Assembly (NCBI GenBank): GCA_046327715.1
Contig: JAXLXY010000004.1
Location: 228,500-292,499, forward strand
DNA: 64,000 nucleotides
From: JADJOM01 sp046327715
GTDB taxonomy: Bacteria > Gemmatimonadota > Gemmatimonadetes > Gemmatimonadales > GWC2-71-9
Reading direction: 5' to 3'
The position numbers and the translations under genes are program-made. The notes beneath the pieces are model-generated. The model had not been told where the DNA came from. It saw only the letters and a list, made by a program, of their open reading frames with translations, and ran no database searches. Positions 53,659 through 62,491 of this stretch are shown here, piece by piece (within the stretch, counting starts at the first letter, position 1; each line of letters opens with the position of its first letter).

Positions 53659-54175
53659 AGATCACCTGGTCGTCGCCGGGGGCGTAGAAATCGGGCACCC
53701 GCGCTACCGCCCGGTAGCCCCGGGCCTCGTAGAAGGCGCGGGTGGGCCCGTAGTCGGGACGGCCGCTGGTATCCACCGAGATGAGCCGGGCCAGGCCGGC
53801 CAGCCGCCGCTCCATCGCCTTCACCAGGGTGCTCGCCACGCCGCCGCGGTGCGCCGCCGGATCCACCGCCAGCCAGTAGAGATCCCAGGTCCCCTCGGTG
53901 CAGGGGGTCTTCCCCCAGCAGATCCACCCCATCAGTTCGCCGCCCACCTCGGCGCCCAGGGCAAAGTAGGGGCGGAGCTGCGGCGCCGCGCCGGGCGGAA
54001 AGCCGTCGGGCGGGCCCCCGGAGGGACCCGCAGGCGCCACGGCGTCGTGGAACACCTCGTCGGCAATGGCCAGTTCTTCCTCACGGAAGACACCGGTGGC
54101 GCGCGTGATGTCGAGGATGCGGGCCGCGTCGGCGCTCGTCAGGTCCCGCAGACGAGGCCCGACGCGGGGGGTCAT
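53642..54175 (-). CDS. GNAT-family N-acetyltransferase
   Basis: 177 residues from ATG 54175. Acetyl-CoA-binding motif as LYWLAVDPAAHRGGVASTLVKAME, then LISVDTSGRPDYGPTRAFYEARGYRAVARV and a closing beta strand. ATG overlaps the stop of the ATP-grasp gene upstream (ATGA), making it the third gene of a coupled unit; the ligase product is therefore the likely acceptor (inference). Its last 17 bases overlap the end of the amidohydrolase on the other strand. Confidence 0.88.
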   Translation of the reverse strand: MTPRVGPRLRDLTSADAARILDITRATGVFREEELAIADEVFHDAVAPAGPSGGPPDGFPPGAAPQLRPYFALGAEVGGELMGWICWGKTPCTEGTWDLYWLAVDPAAHRGGVASTLVKAMERRLAGLARLISVDTSGRPDYGPTRAFYEARGYRAVARVPDFYAPGDDQVIFTKAL

Positions 54176-55188
54176 GTGGCGGGAGCGGCGGTATCGACCA
54201 GGGCGGCCGCGGCCTGGCGGCTGCTGGAACGGGAAAGGGCCTCGTCCACGATCCTGCAGATCAGGTCTTCGTACTCCCAGCCGTGGGCCTTGGCCATGCG
54301 GGACAGGCCGGCGGCATCGGAGATGTCGGGATTCGGGTTCACCTCGAGCACGAATGGCTGGCCCGCGGCGTCCACCCGCATGTCCACCCGGCCGTACCCC
54401 TCGGCCCCGCACAGCTCCTCCCAGGCCTGGCGCGCCACCGCCACCATCCGCTTCTGCAGGTCAGGGGCGATGTTGGCGGGGCAGACCGGGACCGATCCGA
54501 GGTCCTCGGGGCTCCCCACGTCCCACTTGGCGGCGTAGGTGAGGATGGGCCAGCTGCCCTCGGGCATGTTGTCGAAGCACAGCTCGGCGATGGGCAGCAC
54601 CTGCTCACCCACGAAGCCGATGTTGAACTCCCGGCCGGCCACGTACTCCTGGACCAGCACGGTGTCCCACTGCTCGACGGTCTCCGCCAGCCGCTTCTTG
54701 AGGGCACGCTTGGAGGTGACCACCGAACCGGCATCGATCCCGACGCTCGCGTCCTCGGCGGCGGGCTTCACGATCACCGGCAGGGTCAGGTCGGCGGGGA
54801 TCTTGTTCCCGTCGCACACCACGAACGGGGGAATCGGCGTCCCGCTGCGGGCCAGGAGGGTGTTGGCCACGTGCTTCCGGTGCGCCACCGTCACCGCCCA
54901 GGGGCGGCAGCCGGTATAGGGCACCCCGGTCAGCTCCAGGGTGGCCACCACGAAATCCTCGTACCGGGAGTGGCCCCCGATCCCCTCACACAGGTTGAAG
55001 ATCGCGTCGGCCTTGCGGACCTTCGGGAGCCAGGAGAAGTCGTTCGGGGCGCGCACCGGGATGGAGCAGGTCTCGTAGCCGCGACTGCGCAGCGCCGCCT
55101 GTACCTCCTTGACGCTCTCCCACACCGACGCCACGTCCTTGGCGTCCCATTCGTCCCAGCCGCCGTCGTACAGGACCGCAATCTTCAC
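54172..55188 (-). CDS. ATP-grasp ligase, D-Ala-D-Ala ligase-like (second of a pair)
   Basis: 338 residues. AVLYDGGWDEWDAKDV at the N-terminus, IFNLCEGIGGHSRYEDFVVATLELTGVPYTG as in D-Ala-D-Ala ligases, ATP-binding LPVIVKPAAEDASVGI, VLVQEYVAGREFNIGFVG, and metal-site VDMRVDAAGQPFVLEVNPNPDI with the two carboxylates and Asn. Forms an amide bond between an acyl phosphate and an amine. Overlaps the first ligase (ATGA at 55185-55188) and the GNAT gene. A house-keeping Ddl is not expected to be duplicated this way, so a dedicated dipeptide-like product is likely. Confidence 0.9.
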   Translation of the reverse strand: MKIAVLYDGGWDEWDAKDVASVWESVKEVQAALRSRGYETCSIPVRAPNDFSWLPKVRKADAIFNLCEGIGGHSRYEDFVVATLELTGVPYTGCRPWAVTVAHRKHVANTLLARSGTPIPPFVVCDGNKIPADLTLPVIVKPAAEDASVGIDAGSVVTSKRALKKRLAETVEQWDTVLVQEYVAGREFNIGFVGEQVLPIAELCFDNMPEGSWPILTYAAKWDVGSPEDLGSVPVCPANIAPDLQKRMVAVARQAWEELCGAEGYGRVDMRVDAAGQPFVLEVNPNPDISDAAGLSRMAKAHGWEYEDLICRIVDEALSRSSSRQAAAALVDTAAPAT

Positions 55189-56288
55189 GCAGCCGCCTCA
55201 GCAAGGAGTGAACGTCCGCTGATCCGGCGCCAGGCGATGTCCGCCACGCTCCGGATCAGTTCGTCGTAGCTCATCCCCGCCGCGCGCGCTGCCTTGGGGA
55301 AGCACGAGTTGTCCCGCGGGTCGGGCAGGATGCCTGGCAGCGGATTCAGTTCCACCACGTTCGGTGTGCCTTCGGCATCGCACCGGATGTCCACCCGGCA
55401 CCAGTCGCGGCACTCCAGGGCCTGGTACGCGCCCAGGGCCGCCGCCCGGATCTGGGTGGCGAGCCGCGCCGGCACCCGCGCCGGGCACTCGAACATCTCC
55501 AGCGGCTCATCCGGGCGGTCCCAGATCCACTTGGCCTCGTAGCCGTAGATCGGGGGGGCGCCCTCGGGGAGCTCGTCGAACCGCATCCCGACGATCGGGA
55601 GGCAGCGCGCCTCCTTGCCGTTCCCCATGATGGCGACGGTGAACTCCGCCCCGGGGAGATAGGTCTCGACCAGCACCGGTTCCCGGTAGGTCGAGAGCAG
55701 GTAGTCCACCTGCCGCACCAGCTCCTTCCGGGTGGCGCACAGGCTCTTCACGCTCACGCCCTTCCCCGAGCCCTCGAACGCCGGCTTGGCGAACAGCGGG
55801 AAGGGGAGGGTGCAGTTCCGCGCGTCCGCCACGGTGCGCGCCAGCAGGAACGGCGCCGTCGGCACCCCGCGGAGCTGCAGCATCTCCTTGGCCCGGCTCT
55901 TGTGGAGCGCCAGGGAGAGCGTCATCGGGTCCGAGGCGCTGTAGGGGATCCCCAGGAACTCGCAGATGGCGGGGACGTGGCCCTCGCGATTGGGGCCGTA
56001 CAGCCCCTCGGCGATGTTGAAGACGAAGTCGGGCCGCGCCTTGGCCAGCTTGGTCGGGAAGTCGGCGATCGCCTCGAGCCGGATCACCTCACCCAGCGGC
56101 CGGAGCGCGCGCTCGACGGCATCGATGGTCGCCGGCTCGTCCCACTCGGCGTAGAGGTCTGGCTGGGGAAGGTCGTAGCGGAGATCGCGGGAGGAGCCGG
56201 AAACACTGGGGGAGGCGATACTGGCCCCGGCGCTGGGGGCCGGTGCTTCCGGTCTCAGGTTGAAGGCGAGTCCTATGCGAACTGCCAA
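55185..56288 (-). CDS. ATP-grasp ligase, D-Ala-D-Ala ligase-like (first of a pair)
   Basis: 367 residues from TTG 56288, which has AGAGAGG five bases upstream; a GTG at 56312 in the same frame is the alternative. DFVFNIAEGLYGPNREGHVPAICEFLGIPYSASD is Ddl-like, ATP site FPLFAKPAFEGSGKGVS, VLVETYLPGAEFTVAIMGNG, and VDIRCDAEGTPNVVELNPLPGI at the metal site. It has an unusual ~30-residue Ser/Pro-rich stretch after the first strand. Related to, but clearly different from, the second ligase; the pair probably acts one after the other on a peptide-like metabolite. An AT-rich promoter region lies upstream. Confidence 0.88.
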   Translation of the reverse strand: MAVRIGLAFNLRPEAPAPSAGASIASPSVSGSSRDLRYDLPQPDLYAEWDEPATIDAVERALRPLGEVIRLEAIADFPTKLAKARPDFVFNIAEGLYGPNREGHVPAICEFLGIPYSASDPMTLSLALHKSRAKEMLQLRGVPTAPFLLARTVADARNCTLPFPLFAKPAFEGSGKGVSVKSLCATRKELVRQVDYLLSTYREPVLVETYLPGAEFTVAIMGNGKEARCLPIVGMRFDELPEGAPPIYGYEAKWIWDRPDEPLEMFECPARVPARLATQIRAAALGAYQALECRDWCRVDIRCDAEGTPNVVELNPLPGILPDPRDNSCFPKAARAAGMSYDELIRSVADIAWRRISGRSLLAEAAA

Positions 56289-56376
56289 ACGATCCTCTCT
56301 GCGTCGGGTCACCGCGGGGCGTCGAAACCCGGTTCATTCAAGCGAACCTGCGCGATGTCTTGCAGATACCGTACCT

Positions 56377-56405
56377 AAAGTAAGAAAGTCATCAAGAACA
56401 CACAA
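56377..56405 (-). promoter_or_regulatory. AT-rich promoter of the ATP-grasp operon
   Basis: On the minus strand TTGTGT (56405-56400), 17 bases, TACTTT (56382-56377). It lies in an AT-rich island (56370-56430) with A-runs upstream, rare in this window. Confidence 0.4.
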
Positions 56406-56455
56406 TAGTTTTTTCGGCACTTTTTTCAGGAAGTTGATGCCGAGGGCATGACGCC

Positions 56456-56578
56456 GGGAAACGGGAAGCGGGAAACGGGAAGCGGATCCCCGTCGCGATG
56501 CCCTGCCTGAGCCAGGTCCAGGGATACAGAACGGGGGACCGCATGCCGCGGCCCCCCGCTTCCCTCTTCCCGCTTCCC
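56456..56578. repeat. Heptamer inverted element (4 + 3 copies) near thyX
   Basis: Left arm GGGAAAC, GGGAAGC, GGGAAAC, GGGAAGC (56456-56483); right arm GCTTCCC, TCTTCCC, GCTTCCC (56558-56578); 74-base spacer. The right arm ends 12 bases before the thyX stop. Confidence 0.88.
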
Positions 56579-56589
56579 ACCGGTGCCGG

Positions 56590-57342
56590 TCAGACTTTGT
56601 GGTATCCCACCCGGCCCGCCTCCGTCCCGTCGGACCCCTTGTAGATCTCGAAGTCCGCGAAGAACGAGGGCGACTCCTTCCGCAGCGCCTTGAGGCAGGC
56701 CATCGCCATCCGGCGGATCTCCAGCTCGGCCCCCTCCCCCAGCCGCAGCTCGAGCATGGTCCGCCACGCCCGGATGTTGGCACTCACCACGATCTTCACC
56801 TCGGTGGCGTTGGGCAGGACGCTCCGGGCCGCCTCACGGGCCATCTTCCGGCGGTGGACCTTGTCCTCCACCCAGCCGTACTTCTCCATCAGGTGGTCCA
56901 CCGCCTGGATGTAGGCGTGCTGGGCCGCCTGGACCTGGCCGGTCCACTCCCGCTCCAGCGCCTGGTCCCCGATGATCGCCGGGGGCATCACGAAGGCCGC
57001 GTGAGACTCATCGACGTACCGCTGGGAGAGCTGGGAGTACCCGAATCCCGCCCGGTGCCGGACCAGCTCGTGGCTGCACGACCGGCTGATCCCCTCGATC
57101 AGGAGCACGTAGACCGCGTGCTCGAACACCGACCCGTGGCCCTGCCGCAGGATGTTCTCCAGGTACTCCTGGGTGGTCCGGCCGGCCGGGTTGTGCTGGC
57201 TCATGTAACAGATCCGGCCGGCGAACTCCGCCAGCTTCTCCCCATCGGACGAATCGCCCTTCCATTGGACGGGAAGGTGGCCCGGCTCCACGAACTGGGG
57301 CCGGGCGATGAGGGTGATCGTGGGGGATTTGATGATATCCAT
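56590..57342 (-). CDS. thyX: FAD-dependent thymidylate synthase
   Basis: Makes dTMP from dUMP using FAD and methylene-tetrahydrofolate. 250 residues from ATG 57342; the longer frame upstream is encoded by repeat sequence. ThyX signature RHRAGFGYSQLSQRYVD, with FEHAVYVLLIEGISRSCSHELV before it and VVSANIRAWRTMLELRLGEGAE later. It is the last gene of the minus run from 63.7 kb and is separated from the FAD oxidase by a heptamer element. Confidence 0.95.
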   Translation of the reverse strand: MDIIKSPTITLIARPQFVEPGHLPVQWKGDSSDGEKLAEFAGRICYMSQHNPAGRTTQEYLENILRQGHGSVFEHAVYVLLIEGISRSCSHELVRHRAGFGYSQLSQRYVDESHAAFVMPPAIIGDQALEREWTGQVQAAQHAYIQAVDHLMEKYGWVEDKVHRRKMAREAARSVLPNATEVKIVVSANIRAWRTMLELRLGEGAELEIRRMAMACLKALRKESPSFFADFEIYKGSDGTEAGRVGYHKV

Positions 57343-57376
57343 GGGTCCGTACTGCCGGGAAAAGGGTCGGGACATC

Positions 57377-57482
57377 GGGAAACGGGAAACGGGAAAAGGG
57401 AAACGGCACCCGCGGTTCTGGGGGAGCGGGGCTTCAAGCCCCGGCTGGGGCTCCGCTTCCCGCTTCCCGGTTCCCGCTTCCC
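57377..57482. repeat. Heptamer inverted element (4 + 4 copies) between thyX and the FAD oxidase
   Basis: Left arm GGGAAAC, GGGAAAC, GGGAAAA, GGGAAAC (57377-57404), right arm GCTTCCC, GCTTCCC, GGTTCCC, GCTTCCC (57455-57482), 50-base spacer. The right arm is inside the oxidase gene and encodes its last residues. Confidence 0.9.
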
Positions 57483-59149
57483 TGCTGTTCTGCGATCTCC
57501 ATCCGGCTCCGGGCGTACCCCCCGGTCCGCTCGATCTCCCGCAGCGCGCCGGCCACGTCGGCGGGAATCTCCGCCGCCCCGGGCCCGAGCTTGAGGGCGC
57601 CAAGGGGGTCGAGCCCTGCGGGGAGCTTCACGCCGGGGTTCAAGATACCACGGGGGTCAAAGGCGGTCTTCACCCGCCGGAACAGCCCGACCACCTCCGG
57701 ACCGTACTGGGCCTCGAGCAGGGGGGCCCGGAGCCGCCCATCCCCGTGCTCCCCGCTCACGGTGCCGCCCAGCCGGATCGCGGCGGCGTTCACCTCGTGA
57801 TACAGCGCGGTCACCCGCTCCACCCAGCCCGGCTGGTCCACCCGGGGCAGGGCGTTCACGTGGACGTTGCCGTCCCCGGCGTGGCCGAAGATCACGACGT
57901 CGATCCCCTGCCGGCCGGCCGCCGCGCGGATGGCCGAGACGTACGCGCCGAGCCGCGGGAGCGGCACGCAGCCGTCCTCGATCACTTGCAGGGAGCGCCG
58001 GTCGGGGGGCAGGCTCGCCAGGATCGGGCTCGCCGCGTGGCGGAGCGACCAGAGCCGCTCCTCCTCTTCGAGGGTCAGGGCGGTCTCCACCTCGATGGAG
58101 TACTCGCCCACCGCCCGGACCGCGTCGCCCACGACGCCCCGGGCGGCGGCATCCGTCTCCCGCTCGAACTCCACCAGGAGCACAGCCTCGGCGCCTCGGC
58201 GGCTGGACGGATCGGCCTCCGCCATCACTTCCGGGCCGCCGAGCCGCTGAGGCGCCGAGCCAACCAGCTCCATGAACGTCCGGTCCAGCAGCTCCACCGC
58301 CGAGGGGTCGAGCGCCACCAGCGCCCGGACCACGGGCTCGAGGTCGTCGAGTGAACGGAGCGTGATCCGCAGGCTGCTCCGCGCCGGGGCGATCGGGCAG
58401 AGCCGCCACCGGATGCTCGTGAAGAACGCGAGCGTCCCCTCGGAGCCCACCAGCAGGTCCACCAGGTCGCCGGTCTCGAGCCACTGGTCCAGGGCGTACC
58501 CGGCGGTGTTCTTCCGCACCTTGGGGAACCGGTCCTGGACCAGCCCGGCCGCCGCCCGGATGGCCGGCGCCGCGTCGCGCTCGAACCGGGCCACGGCCAG
58601 CAACTCCGGGCCGCCGAGCCGCTGAGCCGTTGGGCCCTCCCCGCGGCGCTCCACCCACCCCACCTCGCCGTCGGTCGTCACCAGCTCGAGCCCCAGGACC
58701 CAGGGCCGCGCCGGCCCGTAGCGCACCGTCCGCGCGCCGGCGGCGTTGGTGGCGACCATGCCGCCCAGCGTGGCCCAGCGGCTGCTCGAGGGGTCGGGGG
58801 GAAGCCTGAGGCCGTGCGCGGCCGCGGCCGCATTGAGCTCCTGCTGGGTGATGTTGGCGCTGGTGAGCGCGGTGCGGGCAGCCGGATCGATCTCGAGCCG
58901 CCGGGGCATCCGCTCGCGCAGGTCGACCAGGACCCCGCTGCCCACGGCGTTGCCGGGGATCCCGCTGCCCGCGCCCCGCGCCGTGAGCGGCGTGCCGCTC
59001 GCCGCCGCCCACCGCGCCAGCGCGGCCAGGTCCGCCGTGGAGGAAGGCAGGGCCACCGCCCCGGGCACCACGCGGTAGATGCCCGCCCCCTCCGAGTAGG
59101 CCGCGCGGATCCGTGGCTCGGTGTGGAACCGTCCGGGGGCGCTGGTCAT
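57434..59149 (-). CDS. FAD-binding oxidase, D-lactate/glycolate dehydrogenase (GlcD) type
   Basis: 571 residues from ATG 59149. FAD-binding PCMH domain: LTARGAGSGIPGNAVG, ATLGGMVATNAAGARTVRYG, FPKVRKNTAGYALDQW, LLVGSEGTLAFFTSIRWRL. C-terminal domain with VIFGHAGDGNVHVN, GGTVSGEHGDGRLRAPLLE and RVKTAFDPRGILNPG. Oxidises a 2-hydroxy acid. Two QRLGGPE loops and the C-terminus (GSGNREAGSGAPAGA) are encoded by repeat tracts. ATG overlaps the squalene synthase stop (ATGA). No GlcE or iron-sulphur GlcF partner is adjacent. Confidence 0.92.
   Translation of the reverse strand: MTSAPGRFHTEPRIRAAYSEGAGIYRVVPGAVALPSSTADLAALARWAAASGTPLTARGAGSGIPGNAVGSGVLVDLRERMPRRLEIDPAARTALTSANITQQELNAAAAAHGLRLPPDPSSSRWATLGGMVATNAAGARTVRYGPARPWVLGLELVTTDGEVGWVERRGEGPTAQRLGGPELLAVARFERDAAPAIRAAAGLVQDRFPKVRKNTAGYALDQWLETGDLVDLLVGSEGTLAFFTSIRWRLCPIAPARSSLRITLRSLDDLEPVVRALVALDPSAVELLDRTFMELVGSAPQRLGGPEVMAEADPSSRRGAEAVLLVEFERETDAAARGVVGDAVRAVGEYSIEVETALTLEEEERLWSLRHAASPILASLPPDRRSLQVIEDGCVPLPRLGAYVSAIRAAAGRQGIDVVIFGHAGDGNVHVNALPRVDQPGWVERVTALYHEVNAAAIRLGGTVSGEHGDGRLRAPLLEAQYGPEVVGLFRRVKTAFDPRGILNPGVKLPAGLDPLGALKLGPGAAEIPADVAGALREIERTGGYARSRMEIAEQQGSGNREAGSGAPAGA
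58185..58258. repeat. Octamer inverted element inside the FAD oxidase gene
   Basis: GCCTCGGC, GCCTCGGC, GGCTGGAC (58185-58208) face GCCGCCGA, GCCGCTGA, GGCGCCGA (58235-58258). It encodes the QRLGGPEVMAEADPSSRRGA loop. Confidence 0.75.
58610..58633. repeat. Octamer tract GCCGCCGA, 3 copies, in the FAD oxidase gene
   Basis: GCCGCCGA, GCCGCTGA, GCCGTTGG, encoding a second QRLGGPE loop. Confidence 0.7.
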
Positions 59150-60234
59150 GCCCCGGCCCGGTCCGGGAGACCCGGCCGCGGTCCGCTGATCAGCCAGCGG
59201 AACATTGCCCGCAGCGCCCAGTTGCACGGGGCCAGGAGCACCGTCGCGGCGAGGATCCCGTAGATCTCGTGGCGCGGCATCTTGATCCGTTCTCCCCGCA
59301 CCAGCTGCTCGGGTTGGGCGTGGATCAGCGCCACGGTCCGGCAGGCAAAGAAGAGGCTGGTCAGGCAGAAGACCCGCACCCGGAGGGCATGCCGCGGCAG
59401 CGCCGTGGAGTACGCCAGCGCGTCTTCCAGGCAGCGTTCATTCTCCGCCAGGAGCGGCGCGACGATGCCCCAGGCCCGCGCCTCCGTGCCAGGGGTGCCG
59501 AAGGCCGCCGGGCGCAGCCCGGCACCCGCCCACAGCTCCTCGGGAATGAAGCTCCGGCCGTGCCGGTGATCGTCGGCGATGTCGCGGATGACGTTGGTGA
59601 GCTGGAGCCCGAGCCCGAACTGCGGCGCGAGCCGCCCCAGGGTGGCCAGGCGCTCCGCCCCGATCCCCGAGATGTGCCGGGTGAAGAGCCCGGTGAGCAG
59701 GTGACCCACCGTCCCGGCCACGTACCAGCAGTAGCGCCGGAGGTCATCCATGGTGCGGAGCAGCGGGGCCGGCCCGTCGGTGCTTGGCTTGAGGCAGCTG
59801 GCCATGCCGCGCACCATCTCCTGCACCCACGGCGCCACCGCCGCCTGGTCGGCCGCCGGCAGCCGCCGGAACTCCCGCAGCACCCGGTCGGCGTGCTCCA
59901 TCAGGCCGCCGAGCGCCTGGTCGCTGGGCCACCGGACGGCACGGATCTCCTCGAAGGAGGCGGCGGGGTCGCCCATGGCGCGGTCCACCTCCTCCAGCAG
60001 CCGGCGGCGGTCGGCGACCGAGAGCGCGGGGTGGTCCTCGGCGGTGTCGGCAATGCGGCAGATCAGGTAGGCCACGGCCACCGGCCGGGAGAGTTCGGCC
60101 GGGAGCAACCGGATACCGAGCGCAAAGGTCCGGGAGACCCGCGGCAGGATGGCGCGGCAGAACGCCCGGTCTTCCCCGGGCCGATCGTCAGGCGGGGCCG
60201 CGGCGGCGGTGCGGGGCGCGGTCGACGCCTCCAT
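59146..60234 (-). CDS. Squalene/phytoene synthase family protein
   Basis: Head-to-head prenyl transferase, 362 residues. First Asp motif CRIADTAEDHPAL, YCWYVAGTVGHLLTGLF, second Asp motif LTNVIRDIADDHRHGRSFIPEE. A hydrophobic segment near 330-350 (YGILAATVLLAPCNWAL) may attach it to the membrane, as in squalene synthases. No desaturase or hopanoid cyclase is adjacent, so squalene versus phytoene cannot be decided. Coupled to the FAD oxidase by ATGA and 10 bases after the lipoprotein gene. Confidence 0.9.
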   Translation of the reverse strand: MEASTAPRTAAAAPPDDRPGEDRAFCRAILPRVSRTFALGIRLLPAELSRPVAVAYLICRIADTAEDHPALSVADRRRLLEEVDRAMGDPAASFEEIRAVRWPSDQALGGLMEHADRVLREFRRLPAADQAAVAPWVQEMVRGMASCLKPSTDGPAPLLRTMDDLRRYCWYVAGTVGHLLTGLFTRHISGIGAERLATLGRLAPQFGLGLQLTNVIRDIADDHRHGRSFIPEELWAGAGLRPAAFGTPGTEARAWGIVAPLLAENERCLEDALAYSTALPRHALRVRVFCLTSLFFACRTVALIHAQPEQLVRGERIKMPRHEIYGILAATVLLAPCNWALRAMFRWLISGPRPGLPDRAGA

Positions 60235-60244
60235 GCTCAGGGCG

Positions 60245-60769
60245 TCACCGCTGGGGTGGGGGTGCGGGCGGGCCTTCCGCCGGGGCGGCCGCGGCCGGCT
60301 CCTCGCGGTTATACAGCCGGGCCAGCTCGGTGACCACCTGCTCGATCCGCTTGCCCACCGGATGATCCGGCGGCACCTGCTCCTCGAGGTCGCGCGGGGC
60401 GCGGCTCGGGTCGGCCAGCGGCCGGTAGACCGTCTCCACGATGATGGTGCTGAACCCCTGCCGGCTCGGGTTCACCCAGGCGCGCACCTGTACCACCCCG
60501 GGCCCCAGCGCCCTCTGGCGGGTGGCGGCCTTGGTGCCGGCGTCGAACCAGGCGGTCTCGATGTAGCCGTCGCGCAGCTGAACGGTGGTCACCGGCAGGG
60601 TGTCGGTGCGCAGCACGGCGGCCAGGGTCTCGGTGGCGTCCTGCATCTCCAGTTCCAGCTCGGCCGTGGCCGCGCCCGTCACCGGCGGGAAGAACGGCCG
60701 GGTGGTGTACGGGCTGCAGCCGGTCAGGAGGCACACTCCCACGACGGCCGCTTGGCGGAGCGATCTCAT
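60245..60769 (-). CDS. Lipoprotein of unknown function
   Basis: 174 residues. Signal peptide AAVVGVCLLTGC with lipobox LTGC. The mature part is mixed alpha/beta (TTVQLRDGYIETAWFDAG, VQVRAWVNPSRQGFSTIIVETVYRPLAD) with a Pro/Ala-rich tail. No family recognised. It is embedded between the 3-hydroxyacyl-CoA dehydrogenase and the squalene synthase genes with short gaps, so it is co-expressed. Confidence 0.82.
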   Translation of the reverse strand: MRSLRQAAVVGVCLLTGCSPYTTRPFFPPVTGAATAELELEMQDATETLAAVLRTDTLPVTTVQLRDGYIETAWFDAGTKAATRQRALGPGVVQVRAWVNPSRQGFSTIIVETVYRPLADPSRAPRDLEEQVPPDHPVGKRIEQVVTELARLYNREEPAAAAPAEGPPAPPPQR

Positions 60770-60785
60770 CGGCAGTCCCGGCTCC

Positions 60786-61664
60786 TCAGGTCAGCGCGAT
60801 CGGCCGGGGCGGCTCGAGCGCGTAGTCGTAGAACCCGCGGCCGGACTTGCGCCCGTGCATGCCGGCCGAGACCATCCGCCGCAGCAGCGGCGGGGTGGCG
60901 TACCGGGCCTCGGCATACTCCGCAAACATGATGTCGCCGATGCGGGCGAGGGTGTCGAGCCCCACGAAGTCGGCCAGGGTGAGCGGCCCCATGGGATGGC
61001 CGGCCCCCAGCCGCATGGCGGTGTCGATGTCCTGGGTGGAGGCCACGCCCCGTTCCACCGCCCGGATCCCGTCCAGAATGTAGGGCACCAGCAGCAGATT
61101 GACGATGAAGCCCGGGGTGTCCCTGGCCGCCACCGGCTCCTTGCCCAGCTGCCGCGCAAAGGCAAAGGCCGCCTCGACGGTCTCCCGGCTGGTCCCCACC
61201 GCGCGCACCACCTCCACCAGCGGCATGAGCGGTACCGGGTTGAAGAAGTGCAGGCCCACGAAGCGGTCGGGACGCCGGGTGGCCGCGGCCATCGCGGCGA
61301 TCGGCAGGCTCGAGGTGTTGGAGGCGAAGATGGTGCTCGGCGGCGCGATCCCGTCCAGCGAACGCCACAGCTCGTTCTTCACCGCGAGGTCCTCGGTCAC
61401 CGCCTCGATGATCAGGTCGGCCTTCGCGGCCGCCGCCAGGTTGGGGTTGAACTCGAGGCGAGAGAGTACCTCATCCCGCTGGGCGACCGTGTACTGGCCC
61501 TTCTCCACGAACTTCGCCAGCGACCGGGCCACCGCCGCGAGCGACTTGTCCAGCGCCAGGGGAACGACGTCGTACACCACGGTCCGGAACCCGGCGGCCG
61601 CGGCGGTCTGGGCGATGCCGCTGCCCATGAGCCCCGACCCGAGGACGGCGACGCTGGTGATCAT
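60786..61664 (-). CDS. 3-hydroxyacyl-CoA (3-hydroxybutyryl-CoA) dehydrogenase
   Basis: NAD-dependent enzyme of 292 residues from ATG 61664, single-domain short type. NAD motif VAVLGSGLMGSGIAQTAA, IIEAVTEDLAVKNELW, ASNTSSLPI, catalytic His in GLHFFNPVPLMPLVEVV, and C-terminal GHPMGPLTLADFVGLDTL. Acts with the thiolase two genes upstream on acetoacetyl/3-hydroxybutyryl-CoA or a longer oxo-acyl-CoA. ATG overlaps the stop of the membrane-protein gene. Confidence 0.94.
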   Translation of the reverse strand: MITSVAVLGSGLMGSGIAQTAAAAGFRTVVYDVVPLALDKSLAAVARSLAKFVEKGQYTVAQRDEVLSRLEFNPNLAAAAKADLIIEAVTEDLAVKNELWRSLDGIAPPSTIFASNTSSLPIAAMAAATRRPDRFVGLHFFNPVPLMPLVEVVRAVGTSRETVEAAFAFARQLGKEPVAARDTPGFIVNLLLVPYILDGIRAVERGVASTQDIDTAMRLGAGHPMGPLTLADFVGLDTLARIGDIMFAEYAEARYATPPLLRRMVSAGMHGRKSGRGFYDYALEPPRPIALT

Positions 61665-62491
61665 GGCTTGGTGGCCTTCCGGATTTCCTCGATGATGGCG
61701 CCGAGCAGCCCAGGGGCGCCGGGCGCGAGCTGGTGGCCGGGCTTGGCCTGTCCCCGCTCCAGGTGGTCCAGCGCCCGCTCCACCCCCAGGAGCGTGCGCT
61801 CGGCGGCGGGGCGGTACTGTGCCTTGACGGCGTAGCCGATCCCCGCGGCGAGGAGCAGCGGTGCGGCGGGCAGCCACACCAGCGGGGAGAGCACGCCGAG
61901 CACGACGGCGGCGCCCGCGCCCACGACGCCCGACACCGCCACCCCGATCACCAGCGACTGCCGGGTGCTGCCCAGGTCGGCGGTCAGGCTCACGTGGCAG
62001 AAACCTGGCTCGAGGGCGGTGATCGTGGCCGTCACCAGCTGCGCCTTGCTCAGCATCAGGGCCTTGCGGCCCCCGAAGGCCGCGGTGGAGCGGCGCAGCG
62101 CCGCCTCGATGCCCCGGAGCGGCTCCCAGGTGATCCGCCCCGGCAGCTCCCGCTGCACGGTGAGCACCTCTTCCCGCTCCAGGTACTGGCCCAGCCGCTG
62201 CCCCACCTCCTCCGCGGTGCCCGCCACCACCCGCTGTGCCGAGACCGTGGCCGCGCCGAACACCCGGTCGAGCAGGCCGTGCGGCGCGGGCAGCTCCACC
62301 CGTCCGTGCTCCTCGAGGATGGCCTGCCGCAGGTAGCGCTCGGGGATGCCCACGTCCTTGCCGAGCGAGACCACCTCGTCGGGGCTCATCCCCTCGCCGA
62401 TGTCGCGCTCGCCGGTCTGCAGCTCGGTGGCGCGCTGGATGATCCGCTCGATGGCGGCGCGGTCGATCCGGGCGGGGAGGTCGGCGGCCAT
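61661..62491 (-). CDS. Conserved membrane protein with N-terminal helical domain
   Basis: 276 residues from ATG 62491. N-terminal ~75 residues look like a helix-turn-helix or SHOCT-like module (AIERIIQRATELQTGERDIG, SPDEVVSLGKDVGIPERYLRQAI). Two adjacent hydrophobic segments near 185-230 (SLVIGVAVSGVVGAGAAVVLG, LVWLPAAPLLLAAGIGYAV) suggest a membrane hairpin, with a short coiled tail. I do not recognise the family beyond similar proteins expected in this phylum. Overlaps the thiolase stop and the dehydrogenase start, so it is translated with both. Confidence 0.8.
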   Translation of the reverse strand: MAADLPARIDRAAIERIIQRATELQTGERDIGEGMSPDEVVSLGKDVGIPERYLRQAILEEHGRVELPAPHGLLDRVFGAATVSAQRVVAGTAEEVGQRLGQYLEREEVLTVQRELPGRITWEPLRGIEAALRRSTAAFGGRKALMLSKAQLVTATITALEPGFCHVSLTADLGSTRQSLVIGVAVSGVVGAGAAVVLGVLSPLVWLPAAPLLLAAGIGYAVKAQYRPAAERTLLGVERALDHLERGQAKPGHQLAPGAPGLLGAIIEEIRKATKP

